64,000 bases of DNA from Mesorhizobium sp. L-8-3 (lineage in GTDB: Bacteria > Pseudomonadota > Alphaproteobacteria > Rhizobiales > Rhizobiaceae). Numbering within the stretch: position 1 is the first letter of the stretch; the number at the start of each line of letters is the position of its first letter. Below, piece by piece: positions 31,259 through 40,242 of this stretch. The position numbers and the translations under genes were made by a program. The notes below the pieces were generated by a model. That model worked only from the letters and a program-made list of their open reading frames with translations, searched no databases and was not told the DNA's origin. The stretch covers positions 2,977,501-3,041,500 of the forward strand of contig NZ_AP023262.1 of NCBI RefSeq assembly GCF_016756615.1. The letters are read 5' to 3'.

Positions 31259-32182
31259 TTACCGCGAACCGTCGCCCGCGGCCGCGATGCGCGCGGCGAG
31301 CGCCGCATTGTTGAGCACCAGCGCGATGTTGGCCTCGAGGCTCTTGCCCGAAGTCAGCTCGTTGAGCCGTGCAAGCAGGAAGGGCGTCACCTCCTTGCCC
31401 GATATGCCGCGCTGCCGCGCCTCCTCGACCGCCGCCGCGATGGTGGCATCGATCCCGGAATGATCGAGTGCGGCAGCTTCAGGAATAGGATTGGCAATGA
31501 GCAGGCCGGTGCCAGATCCCAGACGATGATGGAGCGCGATCGTCCGGGCGATCGCCTCCGGCGTGTCGAGCCGCTGGTCGACATGGACGCCGCTGTGCCG
31601 CGTATAGAAGGCCGGGAACTCGGTCGAGCCGAAGACGATCACAGGCACGCGCTGCGTTTCCAGATATTCGAGCGTCTTGGGGATATCCAGGATCGACTTC
31701 ACGCCCGCGCAGACCACCGTCGTCGGCGTATGGCCGAGTTCGGTCAGGTCGGCCGAGATGTCGAAGGTCGCTTCCGCCTCGCGGTGGACGCCGCCTATGC
31801 CGCCGGTGGCGAAGATGCCGATGCCGGCGAGCTCGGCGATGCGCATCGTTGCCGAGACCGTGGTGCCGGCCGAACCTCCGGCCGCGAGCACGCAGGCGAG
31901 GTCGCGGGACGAGGCCTTCACCACGCTTTTGTCATCGCCGAAACGCTCGAGCATCTCGGCGTCCAGTCCGGCACGCAGCACGCCATCGAGCACGGCGATG
32001 GTGGCCGGCACGGCGCCGTTCGCGCGAACGGTCGCCTCGACGGCGCGCGCGGTCTCGACGTTTTGCGGAAATGGCATGCCGTGGGAGATGATCGTGGATT
32101 CCAGCGCGACGACTGGCTTGCCTTCCGCCAGGGCGTCGGCGACTTCCTCGCTCAGCGTCGGGCGTAGTGGTTCATGGCGCAT
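31259..32182 (-). CDS. psuG: Pseudouridine-5'-phosphate glycosidase
   Basis: This 307-residue protein is of the PsuG/IndA family (PF04227). Core motifs are VALESTIISHGMPFPQN, IAVLDGVLRAG, DLACVLAAGGSAGTTVSATM, FATGGIGGVHREA and FGSTEFPAFYTRHSG. It splits pseudouridine 5'-phosphate into uracil and ribose 5-phosphate in the cytoplasm. The kinase gene psuK just upstream makes its substrate; the two overlap by 11 bp. The start at 32182 has GGAG 7 nt before it. An ATG six codons upstream has no such site. Confidence 0.95.
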   Translation of the reverse strand: MRHEPLRPTLSEEVADALAEGKPVVALESTIISHGMPFPQNVETARAVEATVRANGAVPATIAVLDGVLRAGLDAEMLERFGDDKSVVKASSRDLACVLAAGGSAGTTVSATMRIAELAGIGIFATGGIGGVHREAEATFDISADLTELGHTPTTVVCAGVKSILDIPKTLEYLETQRVPVIVFGSTEFPAFYTRHSGVHVDQRLDTPEAIARTIALHHRLGSGTGLLIANPIPEAAALDHSGIDATIAAAVEEARQRGISGKEVTPFLLARLNELTSGKSLEANIALVLNNAALAARIAAAGDGSR

Positions 32183-33293
32183 GGTCGGCTCCGCTAGCAA
32201 GCCGGCTCCTGGACCTTTCCAGGAAGTCCGGCGACAGTTCGTGATGGACGGATAAATGGCTCTCGGTCGTCCTGGCCGCCAGGAGACATCCCGTGCGGAC
32301 AGCCTCGAAAAGGTCCTCGCCGGAAAGCAGGCTGTACAGGGTACCTGCGATCAACGCGTCGCCTGCGCCGGTCACGTCGACCGGATGGGTTTCGATCGAC
32401 GGACAATGTTTCACACCATCGGCGGTGGCGATAAGCGCCCCCTTGCTTCCCCGGGTGATGACGACGCTTTCCGGTCCTCGGGCCCGCAACGCGACCGCCG
32501 CAGCCTCGGGTGCAAGAGACGTGTCCGCGAGATACTCGGCCGCTTCGTCCATGTTGAGGAACAAAAGGTCGAGGCCGCTGAGATCGGCCGGCAGGCGGTG
32601 CACCTTCGGCGCCGACACGGCATCGATGGCCAGCCTGAAACGGGCCGAACGCTTGCGTGTGACAAGCTGCTCCAGGAGCTCTGCCGTCGCGTTGCAATCG
32701 GCGAAGACCCAGGAAGAGGAGGCGAGGCTCGACCAGACGCCGTCGAGGAATGCGCCGGTGAGGTTGTCGAAGATGCCCATGTCGGCGAGGCCGACGACGA
32801 GGCTGCTGTCCGGAGCCACGACGGCAACATATTCCGCGGTCGAGCCGTCCTGTTGCGCCACCACGGCGGTCGTGTCGCAGCCGAGATTGCGCATATGGCT
32901 CACCAGGGCTCGTCCGGCATCGTCGTCGCCGACGATCGAGGCGAGGCCGGTGCTGACGCCGAGGCGGGTCAGGCTCTCGCAGACGTTGCGCGCCACGCCG
33001 CCGAAACTGCGCTGGCTGGAGACAGGGTTCGAGGTTTCCAGCATCACCGCCCTCGCGGCGTGATACTTGCGGTCGACGACCGCGCCGCCGAGACACAGGA
33101 TGCGCTTCGCGTCGGGAAGGACGTAGCCCCGCCCGAGGATATAGCCCTTGTTGCCGAGCGAGACGATATGGGCCGCCACGGTCGAGCGGGCGAGGCCGAG
33201 CGCGGCGGCGATCTCCGACTGGCTGATGAACGGGTTCGCGGCGATCGCCGCCAGAACAGCGCGCTCCTGCTGGCCGAGTTGGTGATTGTTCAT
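32172..33293 (-). CDS. psuK: Pseudouridine kinase with N-terminal winged helix
   Basis: This 373-residue protein begins with a winged helix-turn-helix (residues 5-58: QERAVLAAIAANPFISQSEI, then LGLARSTVAAHIVSLGNKGYI). A PfkB/ribokinase-type kinase domain follows, with FGGVARNVCESLTRLG and the catalytic DVTGAGDALIAGTL near residue 310. It phosphorylates pseudouridine; psuG, overlapping downstream, then cleaves the product. A DNA-binding domain fused to this kinase is also seen in enterobacterial relatives. It suggests that the enzyme may sense its substrate and control its own promoter, which holds two dyads. SD GGGAGG lies close to the ATG, inside one of these dyads. Confidence 0.92.
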   Translation of the reverse strand: MNNHQLGQQERAVLAAIAANPFISQSEIAAALGLARSTVAAHIVSLGNKGYILGRGYVLPDAKRILCLGGAVVDRKYHAARAVMLETSNPVSSQRSFGGVARNVCESLTRLGVSTGLASIVGDDDAGRALVSHMRNLGCDTTAVVAQQDGSTAEYVAVVAPDSSLVVGLADMGIFDNLTGAFLDGVWSSLASSSWVFADCNATAELLEQLVTRKRSARFRLAIDAVSAPKVHRLPADLSGLDLLFLNMDEAAEYLADTSLAPEAAAVALRARGPESVVITRGSKGALIATADGVKHCPSIETHPVDVTGAGDALIAGTLYSLLSGEDLFEAVRTGCLLAARTTESHLSVHHELSPDFLERSRSRLASGADHAP

Positions 33294-33315
33294 GCGACCT
33301 CCCGACGAGGTCGCA
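33293..33315. promoter_or_regulatory. Dyad over the psuK ribosome site and start codon
   Basis: TGCGACCT (33293-33300) and AGGTCGCA (33308-33315) are perfect inverted arms with a 7-nt spacer. On the minus strand the second arm contains part of the GGGAGG ribosome site and ends on the A of the ATG. It could be an operator at the transcription start or an mRNA hairpin that hides the start. The promoter position favours the DNA operator. Confidence 0.7.
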
Positions 33316-33317
33316 TC

Positions 33318-33344
33318 ATTATAAACTGATGTTTATTGTGTCAA
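33318..33344 (-). promoter_or_regulatory. psuK promoter with a dyad between -35 and -10
   Basis: On the minus strand, TTGACA (33339-33344) and TATAAT (33318-33323) are both perfect consensus hexamers, 15 nt apart. Between and partly over them, ATAAAC-TGAT-GTTTAT (33321-33336) is a 6-bp dyad with a 4-nt spacer. The predicted start, near 33311, leaves a leader of about 18 nt. Confidence 0.75.
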
Positions 33345-33839
33345 CTATTGTTTGAGGGCGGCTTCGCCCGACGTCTCGACAGCCTCGACCACCAGTTCCA
33401 GGTCGAGATCGGTCGCCGCCGTCACCTTCACCTTGACGCCGGCGGGAAGGTCGGGCCCGGAGACCCGCCAGATCGTGTCGCCGATCCTGACGCGGCCGCG
33501 CCCGTCGACGATCGGTTCCGTCAAGGTCGCGATGCGACCGACCAACTGGTCGCCGCGACGATTGAGCAGCGGCTGGTCGGTATGATCGCCTTTGCCCGCC
33601 ATGATCTTCTTGCCGGCATAGGCGGCGACCAGCGACAGCAAGAGAAACACCAGCACCTGAACCTGCCAGGTCCAGAAGCCGGCGTGCCACAGGAAGAGCG
33701 ACATTGCGCCGGTCGCAAGCGCGGCGAGCCCGATCCACAACAGGAACACGCCCGGAACGAGGATCTCCAGGGCAAGCAGCACGAAGCCGAGAACCATCCA
33801 GTTCCAGGGGCCCAGCTCGGAAAGAAGGCTCTCGATCAT
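33345..33839 (-). CDS. NfeD-family membrane protein
   Basis: This 164-residue protein has two or three membrane helices in residues 12-75 (WMVLGFVLLALEILVPGVFL, LVFLLLSLVAAY). A soluble C-terminal OB-fold domain (about 90-150, RGDQLVGRIATLTEPIVDGRGRVRIGD) is typical of short NfeD (NfeD1b) proteins. Such proteins work with SPFH/stomatin proteins in membrane quality control. Here the QmcA-type SPFH gene lies 12 bp upstream on the same strand, the classic pairing. Its stop lies on the -35 of the psuK promoter side, so the two units are packed closely. Confidence 0.88.
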   Translation of the reverse strand: MIESLLSELGPWNWMVLGFVLLALEILVPGVFLLWIGLAALATGAMSLFLWHAGFWTWQVQVLVFLLLSLVAAYAGKKIMAGKGDHTDQPLLNRRGDQLVGRIATLTEPIVDGRGRVRIGDTIWRVSGPDLPAGVKVKVTAATDLDLELVVEAVETSGEAALKQ

Positions 33840-33851
33840 GACGGCCTGTCC

Positions 33852-34796
33852 TCAGCCTTGTTCGGGAAAGCGCGGCGGACGGCTGGCGGGTCGCGGCGCG
33901 CCTCCCGGCGTTTCGCCGAAGACCTCCTTGGCGATGGCGCCGATGCCGCCCAGCGAGCCGATCAGCGACGACGCCTCGAGCGGCATGAGGATGACCTTGT
34001 TGTTGCTCGACGAGCCGATCTTGGCCAGCGCTTCGGTGTATTTCTGCGCCACGAAATAGTTGATGGCCTGCATGTCGCCGCGCGAGATGGCTTCGGACAC
34101 CACCTGCGTGGCACGCGCCTCGGCCTCGGCTGCTCTCTCTCGCGCTTCGGCGTCGCGGAAGGCGGCTTCCTTGCGGCCCTCTGCCTCCAGAACCTGCGCC
34201 TGCTTCTTGCCCTCCGCCTCGAGGATCTGGGCGCGTTTCTCGCGCTCGGCCATCATCTGGCGTGCCATGGATTCGACAAGGTTGGCGGGCGGGTTGATGT
34301 CCTTGATCTCCACGCGGGTGATCTTGATCCCCCATGGGTGAGCCGCCTCGTCGACAACGCGCAGCAGGCGCTCGTTGATCGCATCGCGGTTCGACAGCAG
34401 TTCGTCGAGATCCATCGAGCCCATGACGGTGCGGATGTTGGTCATGGTGAGGTTCAGGATGGCATTCTGCAGGCCCGAGACCTGATACGCCGCCTGCGGG
34501 GCGTTCAGCACCTGGAAGAAGGCGACGCCGTCGACGGCCACGATGGCGTTGTCGCGGGTGATGACCTCCTGGGTAGGCACGTCGAGGACCTGCTCCATCA
34601 TGTTCATCCTGGCCCCGATACGATCGATGAATGGCACGATGAGGTTGAGGCCCGGCGTCAGCGACCTTGTGTAGCGGCCGAAACGCTCGACGGTGTAGTT
34701 GTAACCCTGCGGCACGGTCTTGATGCCGGTGAACAGCACCAGCAGCACGAGAATGACAAGTACCGGAATGATGACGTCCAGGCCCGTGAAAGGCAT
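33852..34796 (-). CDS. qmcA: SPFH/band 7 protein, QmcA type
   Basis: This 314-residue membrane-anchored protein has one N-terminal helix ([20 protein letters not shown]). The SPFH domain follows (about 22-180: [37 protein letters not shown]), then an Ala/Glu-rich coiled coil ([20 protein letters not shown]). It should form rings in the inner membrane that organise lipids or proteases such as FtsH. The start at 34796 has GAGGGGAG upstream; a longer frame reaching to 35048 overlaps hemH and is rejected. It is paired with NfeD downstream. Confidence 0.93.
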   Translation of the reverse strand: MPFTGLDVIIPVLVILVLLVLFTGIKTVPQGYNYTVERFGRYTRSLTPGLNLIVPFIDRIGARMNMMEQVLDVPTQEVITRDNAIVAVDGVAFFQVLNAPQAAYQVSGLQNAILNLTMTNIRTVMGSMDLDELLSNRDAINERLLRVVDEAAHPWGIKITRVEIKDINPPANLVESMARQMMAEREKRAQILEAEGKKQAQVLEAEGRKEAAFRDAEARERAAEAEARATQVVSEAISRGDMQAINYFVAQKYTEALAKIGSSSNNKVILMPLEASSLIGSLGGIGAIAKEVFGETPGGAPRPASRPPRFPEQG

Positions 34797-34904
34797 GCCG
34801 TTCTCCCCTCGCTCTGGCTTGTTGCCGATCGCCCGGTCGCCAACTCCGGACAGGAGCAGAATTAAGGACGAATTGCGGCGGACACAATCGCTCGGATTGC
34901 ATTT

Positions 34905-34933
34905 CGTTCCGCCCGGAAGGGCAGGGCGGGACG
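34905..34933 (-). terminator. Hairpin after hemH
   Basis: CGTTCCGCCC and GGGCGGGACG pair over 10 bp with one G-T wobble and a 9-nt loop, 8 bp past the hemH stop. AAA rather than T follows on the minus strand, so termination strength is uncertain. Confidence 0.55.
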
Positions 34934-34941
34934 ATGCAGGG

Positions 34942-35979
34942 TCAGACCCAGCCCAACAGTTCGCGTCGCACCATCGCCTCGATGACGGCCATGCCCTCGT
35001 CGCTGTCGTTGAGGCAGGGTATATGGGTGAAATTCCCGCCGCCGGCATGGAAGAATATCTCGCGCGCCTCGACGGCGATCTCCTCGAGCGTCTCGATACA
35101 ATCGGCCGAGAAGCCCGGGTTGACGACGGCGATCGACTTGACGCCTTCCTTGCCCAGGCGCTCGACGGTCTTGTCGGTATAGGGCTGAAGCCATTTCTGG
35201 GCGCCGAAACGCGACTGGAAGCACGTGATCAGCTTGTCCTCGCTCCAGCCGAGGCGCTCACGCAGCAGCTTTGTGGTCTCCATGCAGTGCTGCCGGTAGG
35301 GATCGCCCTTGTCGGAATAGGGCTTGGGAATGCCGTGGTAGGATGCGATCACGACCTCGGGCTCGAAACCGATGCCGGCCAGATGTCCCTCGACCGAGCG
35401 GGCGAGCGCGTCGATATAGACGGGCTCGTTGTAGTAGGGGGGCACGCTGCGCACGGCCGGCGCGTCGCGCATCGTCATCAGGGCGCGGAACAGCTTGTCG
35501 TTGGCCGTCGCGGTCGTGGTGGCGGAGTATTGCGGATAGAGCGGAAAGGTGAGGATCCTGTCGCAGCCCGCCGCTTTCATCCTGGTGACGGCGCTGGCGA
35601 TCGACGGGTTGCCGTAGCGCATGCCATAGTCGACGACGATGTCGGGTCGGGCGGCGAAGGTGGCCGCGAGCTTTTCGCTCTGGGCGCGCGTATAGGTGCG
35701 CAGCGGCGACTCGTCGCGTTCGCGGTTCCATATCTTGGCGTAGTTCGCGCCCGACTTGGCCGGCCGGGTCGTCAATACCAGGCCGTAGAGGATCGGATAC
35801 CAGACCAGCTTGTTCAACTCGATGACACGCGGATCCGACAGGAACTCGCGCAGATAGCGCCACATCGATCCGAAATCGGTGCCGTCGGGCGTGCCGAGAT
35901 TGACCAGGAGGATGCCGACCTTGCCGTTGCGGGAAGGAGCGGGGATGTCGGTCGTGGCTTTGCTGCTCGTCAGGTTCAT
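34942..35979 (-). CDS. hemH: Ferrochelatase
   Basis: This 345-residue enzyme inserts ferrous iron into protoporphyrin IX, the last step of haem synthesis. Visible motifs are [13 protein letters not shown] (21-33), [45 protein letters not shown] with the catalytic His, and the C-terminal [21 protein letters not shown] with the catalytic Glu. Length and motifs are normal for alphaproteobacteria. GAGG lies before the ATG. A hairpin follows the stop. It is a single gene between the 5'-nucleotidase and the qmcA-nfeD pair, all on the minus strand. Confidence 0.96.
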   Translation of the reverse strand: MNLTSSKATTDIPAPSRNGKVGILLVNLGTPDGTDFGSMWRYLREFLSDPRVIELNKLVWYPILYGLVLTTRPAKSGANYAKIWNRERDESPLRTYTRAQSEKLAATFAARPDIVVDYGMRYGNPSIASAVTRMKAAGCDRILTFPLYPQYSATTTATANDKLFRALMTMRDAPAVRSVPPYYNEPVYIDALARSVEGHLAGIGFEPEVVIASYHGIPKPYSDKGDPYRQHCMETTKLLRERLGWSEDKLITCFQSRFGAQKWLQPYTDKTVERLGKEGVKSIAVVNPGFSADCIETLEEIAVEAREIFFHAGGGNFTHIPCLNDSDEGMAVIEAMVRRELLGWV

Positions 35980-36124
35980 CTTCGCCTCGTTGATGGGCGG
36001 AACCTAGCGATGCCGGGCGCGAATTCAATGCAGCGTCTGGCCGCAGCCTGCCAGGGGCAGATCGGCGGGCCCCGGTTGCCCGCCGCGTTTCGCGCCAAAG
36101 TGCGAAATCGTCGGCCGTTGGGTA

Positions 36125-38101
36125 TCAGTTGGCGGCCGGAATCCTGAGCGTGGCGCCCACGGGAAGACGGCGCGGCCTGTATTCGGGGTTGGCGGCCGAG
36201 ATTGCCTTCCATTTCGCCCCGTCGCCGTAGCTCTTCTCGGCCAGGTCCCAATAGGTGTCGCCGGTCTCGATCACGTGGCTCGATTCGCCCGCCATGGACT
36301 GGGCCGGAGCTGTCTGGGCCGGTGCGGCTTCCATCGGGGCTGCGGGGGCAGGCTGCGCAGGCGCCGCATCGCTGGGCACGGTCGGCGGCGTGTTGGCGAT
36401 GTCGCCCGAAGCGGTCGGCAGTTCCGGCACGGCGGGCGCCGCTTGCGCGGTTTCCGCCGGCTTCGCCGGTTCGCCGGCCGCGACCTGCGTGGCGCCGACT
36501 TCGCTGACGCGGCCTTCGAGCTTCGGCGTATAGGGCTGGTTGGCCGCGAGATAGTCGGCGACCACCTGCTCCAGGCTGGGGCCGAAATCATAGGCGTTCC
36601 GGGCGTTGGATGCGAACAGCTTGTAGCCGTCGCCGCCGCCTCTGACGAAGTTGTTGGTGGCGGCCAGGTACAGCTTCTCCGGCTCGATCGGCTTCCAGGC
36701 ACCGTCTTCCATCACCTCGACCGACTTGATGCGCCCTTCGTTCGGCTTGACCGACTTGTCGAAGGAGTATCTCAGGCCGCCGACCTGTGGGAACTTGCCC
36801 TTGCCTTCCTCGATCTCGCTGACCCCGCTCTCGAGCGAAGCCACCAGGTCCTTGCCGGAGATCTCGAACGTCGCCAGCGTATTCTGGAACGGCAGCACGG
36901 TCAGCACTTCGCCCATGGTCACCGGACCCTGGTCGATCGATGCGCGGATGCCGCCGCCGTTCTGGACGGCGATGGTGACGCCCTGGCCCTTCAAGCGGTC
37001 GAGCATGGCGTCGGTGATGAGGTTGCCCATCTCGCATTCGCGTGCCCGGCATGTCTCGCGGCTGCCATCGATCGGCGCGGCTGTTTCGGCGACCACCTTG
37101 GACTTCATCTCCTCGATCGGGGCGCCGAGCGCCTTGATGCGCTCAAGCACCCCTGCGTCGGGCATGATCGACTTGTCGAGCAAGATCGGATCGCCCTTGG
37201 CCTCCTTGACCACGCCGTTGTCGTCGAAGGTGACGGCGAACTCTCCCAGATATTTGGAATAGGAGGCAGCCTGCGTGACCGGAACCTCGTAGCCCTCCGG
37301 ATTGTCGATCATCGTCGGGTAGGGGCCTTCGGCCTTCGGATCGGTGTTCGAGAGCAGCGAATGTGAATGGCCGCCCACGACCACGTCTACGCCGGGAATC
37401 TTCGCGATGGCCTCCTTGTCGCGCGGATAGCCGACATGGGTGAGCGCGATGATCTTGTTCACGCCCTCGGCCTTCAGCTTTTCGACCTCGGCCGCGATCG
37501 CCTTCATGTCCTCCTCGAAGGTGATGTTGGGGCCGGGCGAGGCGATCTCGGGCGTGTCGTTGGTGACCGCGCCGATGATGCCGATCTTCTGGCCGCCGAC
37601 CTCGACCACGATCGACGGCTTGATCTTGTCGCCGACCTTCGACTTGGCGTCGGCATGGACATTGGCGCTGAGCACCGGGAAGTTGACCTCCTCCAGGAAG
37701 GGCACCAGCACCTCTTCGCCGTCGTCGAACTCGTGATTGCCGACGGTCATGGCGTCGAACTTCATCATATTCAGGAACTCGGCCTCGGCCGTGCCCTTGT
37801 AGGTCGTGTAGAAGAGCGAGCCCTGGAAATTGTCGCCGCCGTTGAGGAGCAGCACGTTCTGGCCGTCGAGCGCCTTGCGGCGGTCGGCGATCGCTGTCAC
37901 CAGGCGAGCGGCGCCGCCGAAGCATTCGCCCTTGCCTTCTTCCTCGGCAGAACAGGTCGATTCGTATTTGTTGTTGGATTCGATACGGCTGTGCCAATCG
38001 TTGATATGCAGGATGGTCAAAGTATAGTCGGCAAAGGAAGCGCCGGCCGACAGGGCCAGCATCGAGGCTGCGCCCGCGGCGATCGCAGACATCTTTCTCA
38101 T
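36125..38101 (-). CDS. Exported 5'-nucleotidase/UshA-like protein with C-terminal LysM
   Basis: This 658-residue protein has a signal peptide (cleavage near ASFAD|Y). A calcineurin-type metallophosphoesterase domain (about 27-320) carries LHINDWHSRIE, LLLNGGDNFQGS, TVGNHEFDDGEE and VVVGGHSHSLL. The 5'-nucleotidase C-terminal domain (about 335-520) has GNLITDAML, NGGGIRASI and ATNNFVRGGGDGY. An Ala/Pro-rich linker and a LysM domain (about 608-656: HVIETGDTYWDLAEKSYGDG) follow. It should remove phosphate from extracellular nucleotides in the periplasm, with LysM holding it to peptidoglycan. The LysM tail is not part of E. coli UshA and is the unusual feature here. Confidence 0.92.
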   Translation of the reverse strand: MRKMSAIAAGAASMLALSAGASFADYTLTILHINDWHSRIESNNKYESTCSAEEEGKGECFGGAARLVTAIADRRKALDGQNVLLLNGGDNFQGSLFYTTYKGTAEAEFLNMMKFDAMTVGNHEFDDGEEVLVPFLEEVNFPVLSANVHADAKSKVGDKIKPSIVVEVGGQKIGIIGAVTNDTPEIASPGPNITFEEDMKAIAAEVEKLKAEGVNKIIALTHVGYPRDKEAIAKIPGVDVVVGGHSHSLLSNTDPKAEGPYPTMIDNPEGYEVPVTQAASYSKYLGEFAVTFDDNGVVKEAKGDPILLDKSIMPDAGVLERIKALGAPIEEMKSKVVAETAAPIDGSRETCRARECEMGNLITDAMLDRLKGQGVTIAVQNGGGIRASIDQGPVTMGEVLTVLPFQNTLATFEISGKDLVASLESGVSEIEEGKGKFPQVGGLRYSFDKSVKPNEGRIKSVEVMEDGAWKPIEPEKLYLAATNNFVRGGGDGYKLFASNARNAYDFGPSLEQVVADYLAANQPYTPKLEGRVSEVGATQVAAGEPAKPAETAQAAPAVPELPTASGDIANTPPTVPSDAAPAQPAPAAPMEAAPAQTAPAQSMAGESSHVIETGDTYWDLAEKSYGDGAKWKAISAANPEYRPRRLPVGATLRIPAAN

Positions 38102-38293
38102 CGTTCGAACTCCCAGTTGAACCAGCGGTGACTTAGCGCCACTCGTTGAAGCCTGTGCTACGGAGAGCCTCGTATCGCAGGCTTGCCCCCGGCGCGCCTA
38201 TCCCTCCGGATGCGTCTCGTTCATATGTTCACATTGCGATTGGGAGGATGCAAGCGGAAACGGCAGCCGGCCGGCTGCCGTTTCGGGAGGCGA

Positions 38294-39535
38294 TCAGCGG
38301 GAATAGTCGCGCTCGTCGGCGATGACCTTGCCGTCGTTCGGCAGCGAGCCGGCGGCAGCAAGCACGACGCTTCCCCCGAGCTTGGTGACCTCGCGCAAGG
38401 TCGTCTCGATCCCGCCGGCATCGGCATGCCCCTCCACTTCGACATGGAGCGCCATGACGTCGCGGTCTTCGGCGCGGCCGACGACCAGGCGCGCGCGCCT
38501 GATCTCCGGGTGGCGGGCGACGATCTCCGCTACCTGCCGCGGGTCGACGAACATGCCCTTCACCTTGGTTCGCTGGTCGGCCCGGCCCATCCAGCCCTTG
38601 ATGCGCGTATTGGTGCGGCCGCATGGCGACCGACCGGGCAGCACCGCCGAAAGGTCTCCGGTGCCCAGCCTGATCATCGGATAGGACGGGTTGAAGCCGG
38701 TGACGACGACTTCGCCCACCTCGCCCTCCGGAACGGGGTCGCCGGTACCCGGCCGCACGATCTCCACGATCAGCTCCTCGTTTACGATCATGCCTGGATA
38801 GGGGGTGCCGTCCGGTCCGGCGCTCTCATAGGCGATGACGCCCATTTCGGCGGTGGCGTAGCATTGCAGCACGTCGACGCCGCGCATCCGGTATTCCGCC
38901 CGCATCGAGGGAAACAGCGCCCCGGCCGAGACCAGACCCGCGCGGAAGCCGGACAGGTCCTTGCCCATTTCCCCGGCCTTGTCGAGCAAGACCTTGAGGA
39001 AGTCGGGCGTGCCGCAATAGACGCGGGGCCTCAGCGTCGCCGCCGCCTCGACCTGCATCTCGGTATTGCCGGTGCCGGCGGGGAAGACGGCGCAGCCCAG
39101 CGCCCGCGCGCCGGCATCGAGAAGGAAGCTGCCAGGCGTCATATGATAGGAGAAGGTGTTGTGGACGATGTCGCCGGACCGCACGCCGGCCGCATGGAAT
39201 GCGCGGGCCGCGCCGCCCGGATCCGAGCCGGCACCTTCGGGCTCCCACAACGGGCCGGGAGACATGAAGACGTGCTTTCCGGCGAGCGCCGCGGAGGCGG
39301 CAAAGCCGCCGAAGGGCGGGTTCGCCTGCTGAAGCTCCATAAGTTCGGACTTGCGCAGCACCGGCAGCGCCGCAAGCGCGGCGCGATCACGGATCGCCGC
39401 GGGGTCGGTTCCCTCCAGCCGGGCGGCAAGCGCGGGAGCGCCTGACATCGCCTCGGCGAGAAAGCCCGGAAGCCTGGCGAACAGGTCACGCTCGCGCTGC
39501 TCGGGATCGCGGGTTTCCAGGCTGTCGAAAAACAT
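38294..39535 (-). CDS. PaaK-family acyl-CoA (phenylacetate-CoA-like) ligase
   Basis: This 413-residue adenylate-forming enzyme is of the PaaK branch. Visible features are LPVLRKSELMELQQANPPFGG, then VHNTFSYHMTPGSFLLDAGA, VYCGTPDFLKVLLDKAGEMG, QCYATAEMGVIAYE and GRADQRTKVKGMFVDPRQV. PaaK enzymes activate aryl acids with ATP to the CoA thioester. The usual Gly-rich ATP loop is reduced to LAGKHVFMSPGPLWEPEGAGSD, so the true substrate may differ. No paa genes are nearby. GGGAGG precedes the ATG. It is a single gene on the minus strand. Confidence 0.82.
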   Translation of the reverse strand: MFFDSLETRDPEQRERDLFARLPGFLAEAMSGAPALAARLEGTDPAAIRDRAALAALPVLRKSELMELQQANPPFGGFAASAALAGKHVFMSPGPLWEPEGAGSDPGGAARAFHAAGVRSGDIVHNTFSYHMTPGSFLLDAGARALGCAVFPAGTGNTEMQVEAAATLRPRVYCGTPDFLKVLLDKAGEMGKDLSGFRAGLVSAGALFPSMRAEYRMRGVDVLQCYATAEMGVIAYESAGPDGTPYPGMIVNEELIVEIVRPGTGDPVPEGEVGEVVVTGFNPSYPMIRLGTGDLSAVLPGRSPCGRTNTRIKGWMGRADQRTKVKGMFVDPRQVAEIVARHPEIRRARLVVGRAEDRDVMALHVEVEGHADAGGIETTLREVTKLGGSVVLAAAGSLPNDGKVIADERDYSR

Positions 39536-39653
39536 GGTTCCTCCCGATCGTTTCAGGAGGTTATCGCAATCCGGCGCGCACGGCGCAAGCAGGCGCCGCG
39601 AAGCACGCTACGGCGTGTGGCGTGAAGCGTTCAGGCAACACGCAGCTTTGGCC

Positions 39654-39698
39654 CATGTCTTATTCCCGAAACCGCTGCACGCTTTCGGGAGACATGCC
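39654..39698. repeat. Palindromic intergenic repeat, family A
   Basis: CATGTCTTATTCCCGAAA, CCGCTGCACGC and TTTCGGGAGACATGCC form a dyad with arms GCATGTCT.CCCGAAA and its complement. It is the better-preserved of two family A copies (the other is at 14244-14288) and lies just past the omp10 stop. Confidence 0.82.
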
Positions 39699-39704
39699 TT
39701 GATG

Positions 39705-40079
39705 TCATGCGCGAGCGCGCCGCGTCAGGACGAATTGCTGGCCGGTCGAGCTGGTGCAGTTGAGCTGCGTGGGCGCGACCAGCGCGCAGTTCACGCTCGA
39801 CGTGGTCTGGCGGATCAGCGAGCGTACGGTGATCGAGGCCGTCCTGGCGTCTACAAGGTGATAGTTGCCGTCGGCGAGCTTGTTGCCGGTATCGGTTGCG
39901 ATCGTCTCGAAGACGCCACCGGAGAAGCGCGAGATGGCGACGCCGTCCGTGCTCATCCATTCGCCGTCGAAGGGGCTGGAAGCGTTGGCCACAGGCCCGC
40001 CGCCGGGGCCGGCTGCGACGCACCCGGCGACCATCGCGGCCGACGCGGCCATTGCCAACACGTTGCGCATGATCGTCAT
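39705..40079 (-). CDS. omp10: Outer-membrane lipoprotein Omp10
   Basis: This 124-residue lipoprotein has a signal peptide ending in a lipobox, VAGC, with Cys20 as the lipidated residue. The mature part (SPFDGEWMSTDGVAISRFSG, FETIATDTGNKLADGNYHLV, SVNCALVAPTQLNCTSSTG) closely follows Brucella Omp10, including two Cys that may form a disulfide. Omp10 lipoproteins of Brucella are surface-exposed and antigenic. The start at 40079 has GAGGAGAGGA about 10 nt upstream; an ATG three codons further in would also keep the signal peptide. The upstream in-frame extension has no export signal and is rejected. Confidence 0.88.
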   Translation of the reverse strand: MTIMRNVLAMAASAAMVAGCVAAGPGGGPVANASSPFDGEWMSTDGVAISRFSGGVFETIATDTGNKLADGNYHLVDARTASITVRSLIRQTTSSVNCALVAPTQLNCTSSTGQQFVLTRRARA

Positions 40080-40242
40080 ATCGGCGAATCCTCTCCTCGG
40101 CCCGCACCCCGGCGGATCAATCGCCCGATTTCCCGGCGAATGCAAGGCGTGAAAGAGCGCCGCACGCCCATCCCGGGCGCGCAAGGGGCGCTGCGAAATT
40201 GAAGCTGCGGCGGCCCTGGCCGACTGCTGGACGCAGGCGCGA

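Noticed and set aside
30371..32167. A 598-codon open frame opposite the oxygenase and psuG genes
   Set aside because: It spans two real genes and their gap on the other strand, and its protein is Arg/Gly/His-rich without recognisable domains.
33852..35048. Longer form of QmcA starting at 35048
   Set aside because: It would overlap hemH by about 100 bp and put a non-conserved basic stretch before the membrane anchor; the ATG at 34796 has a strong ribosome site.
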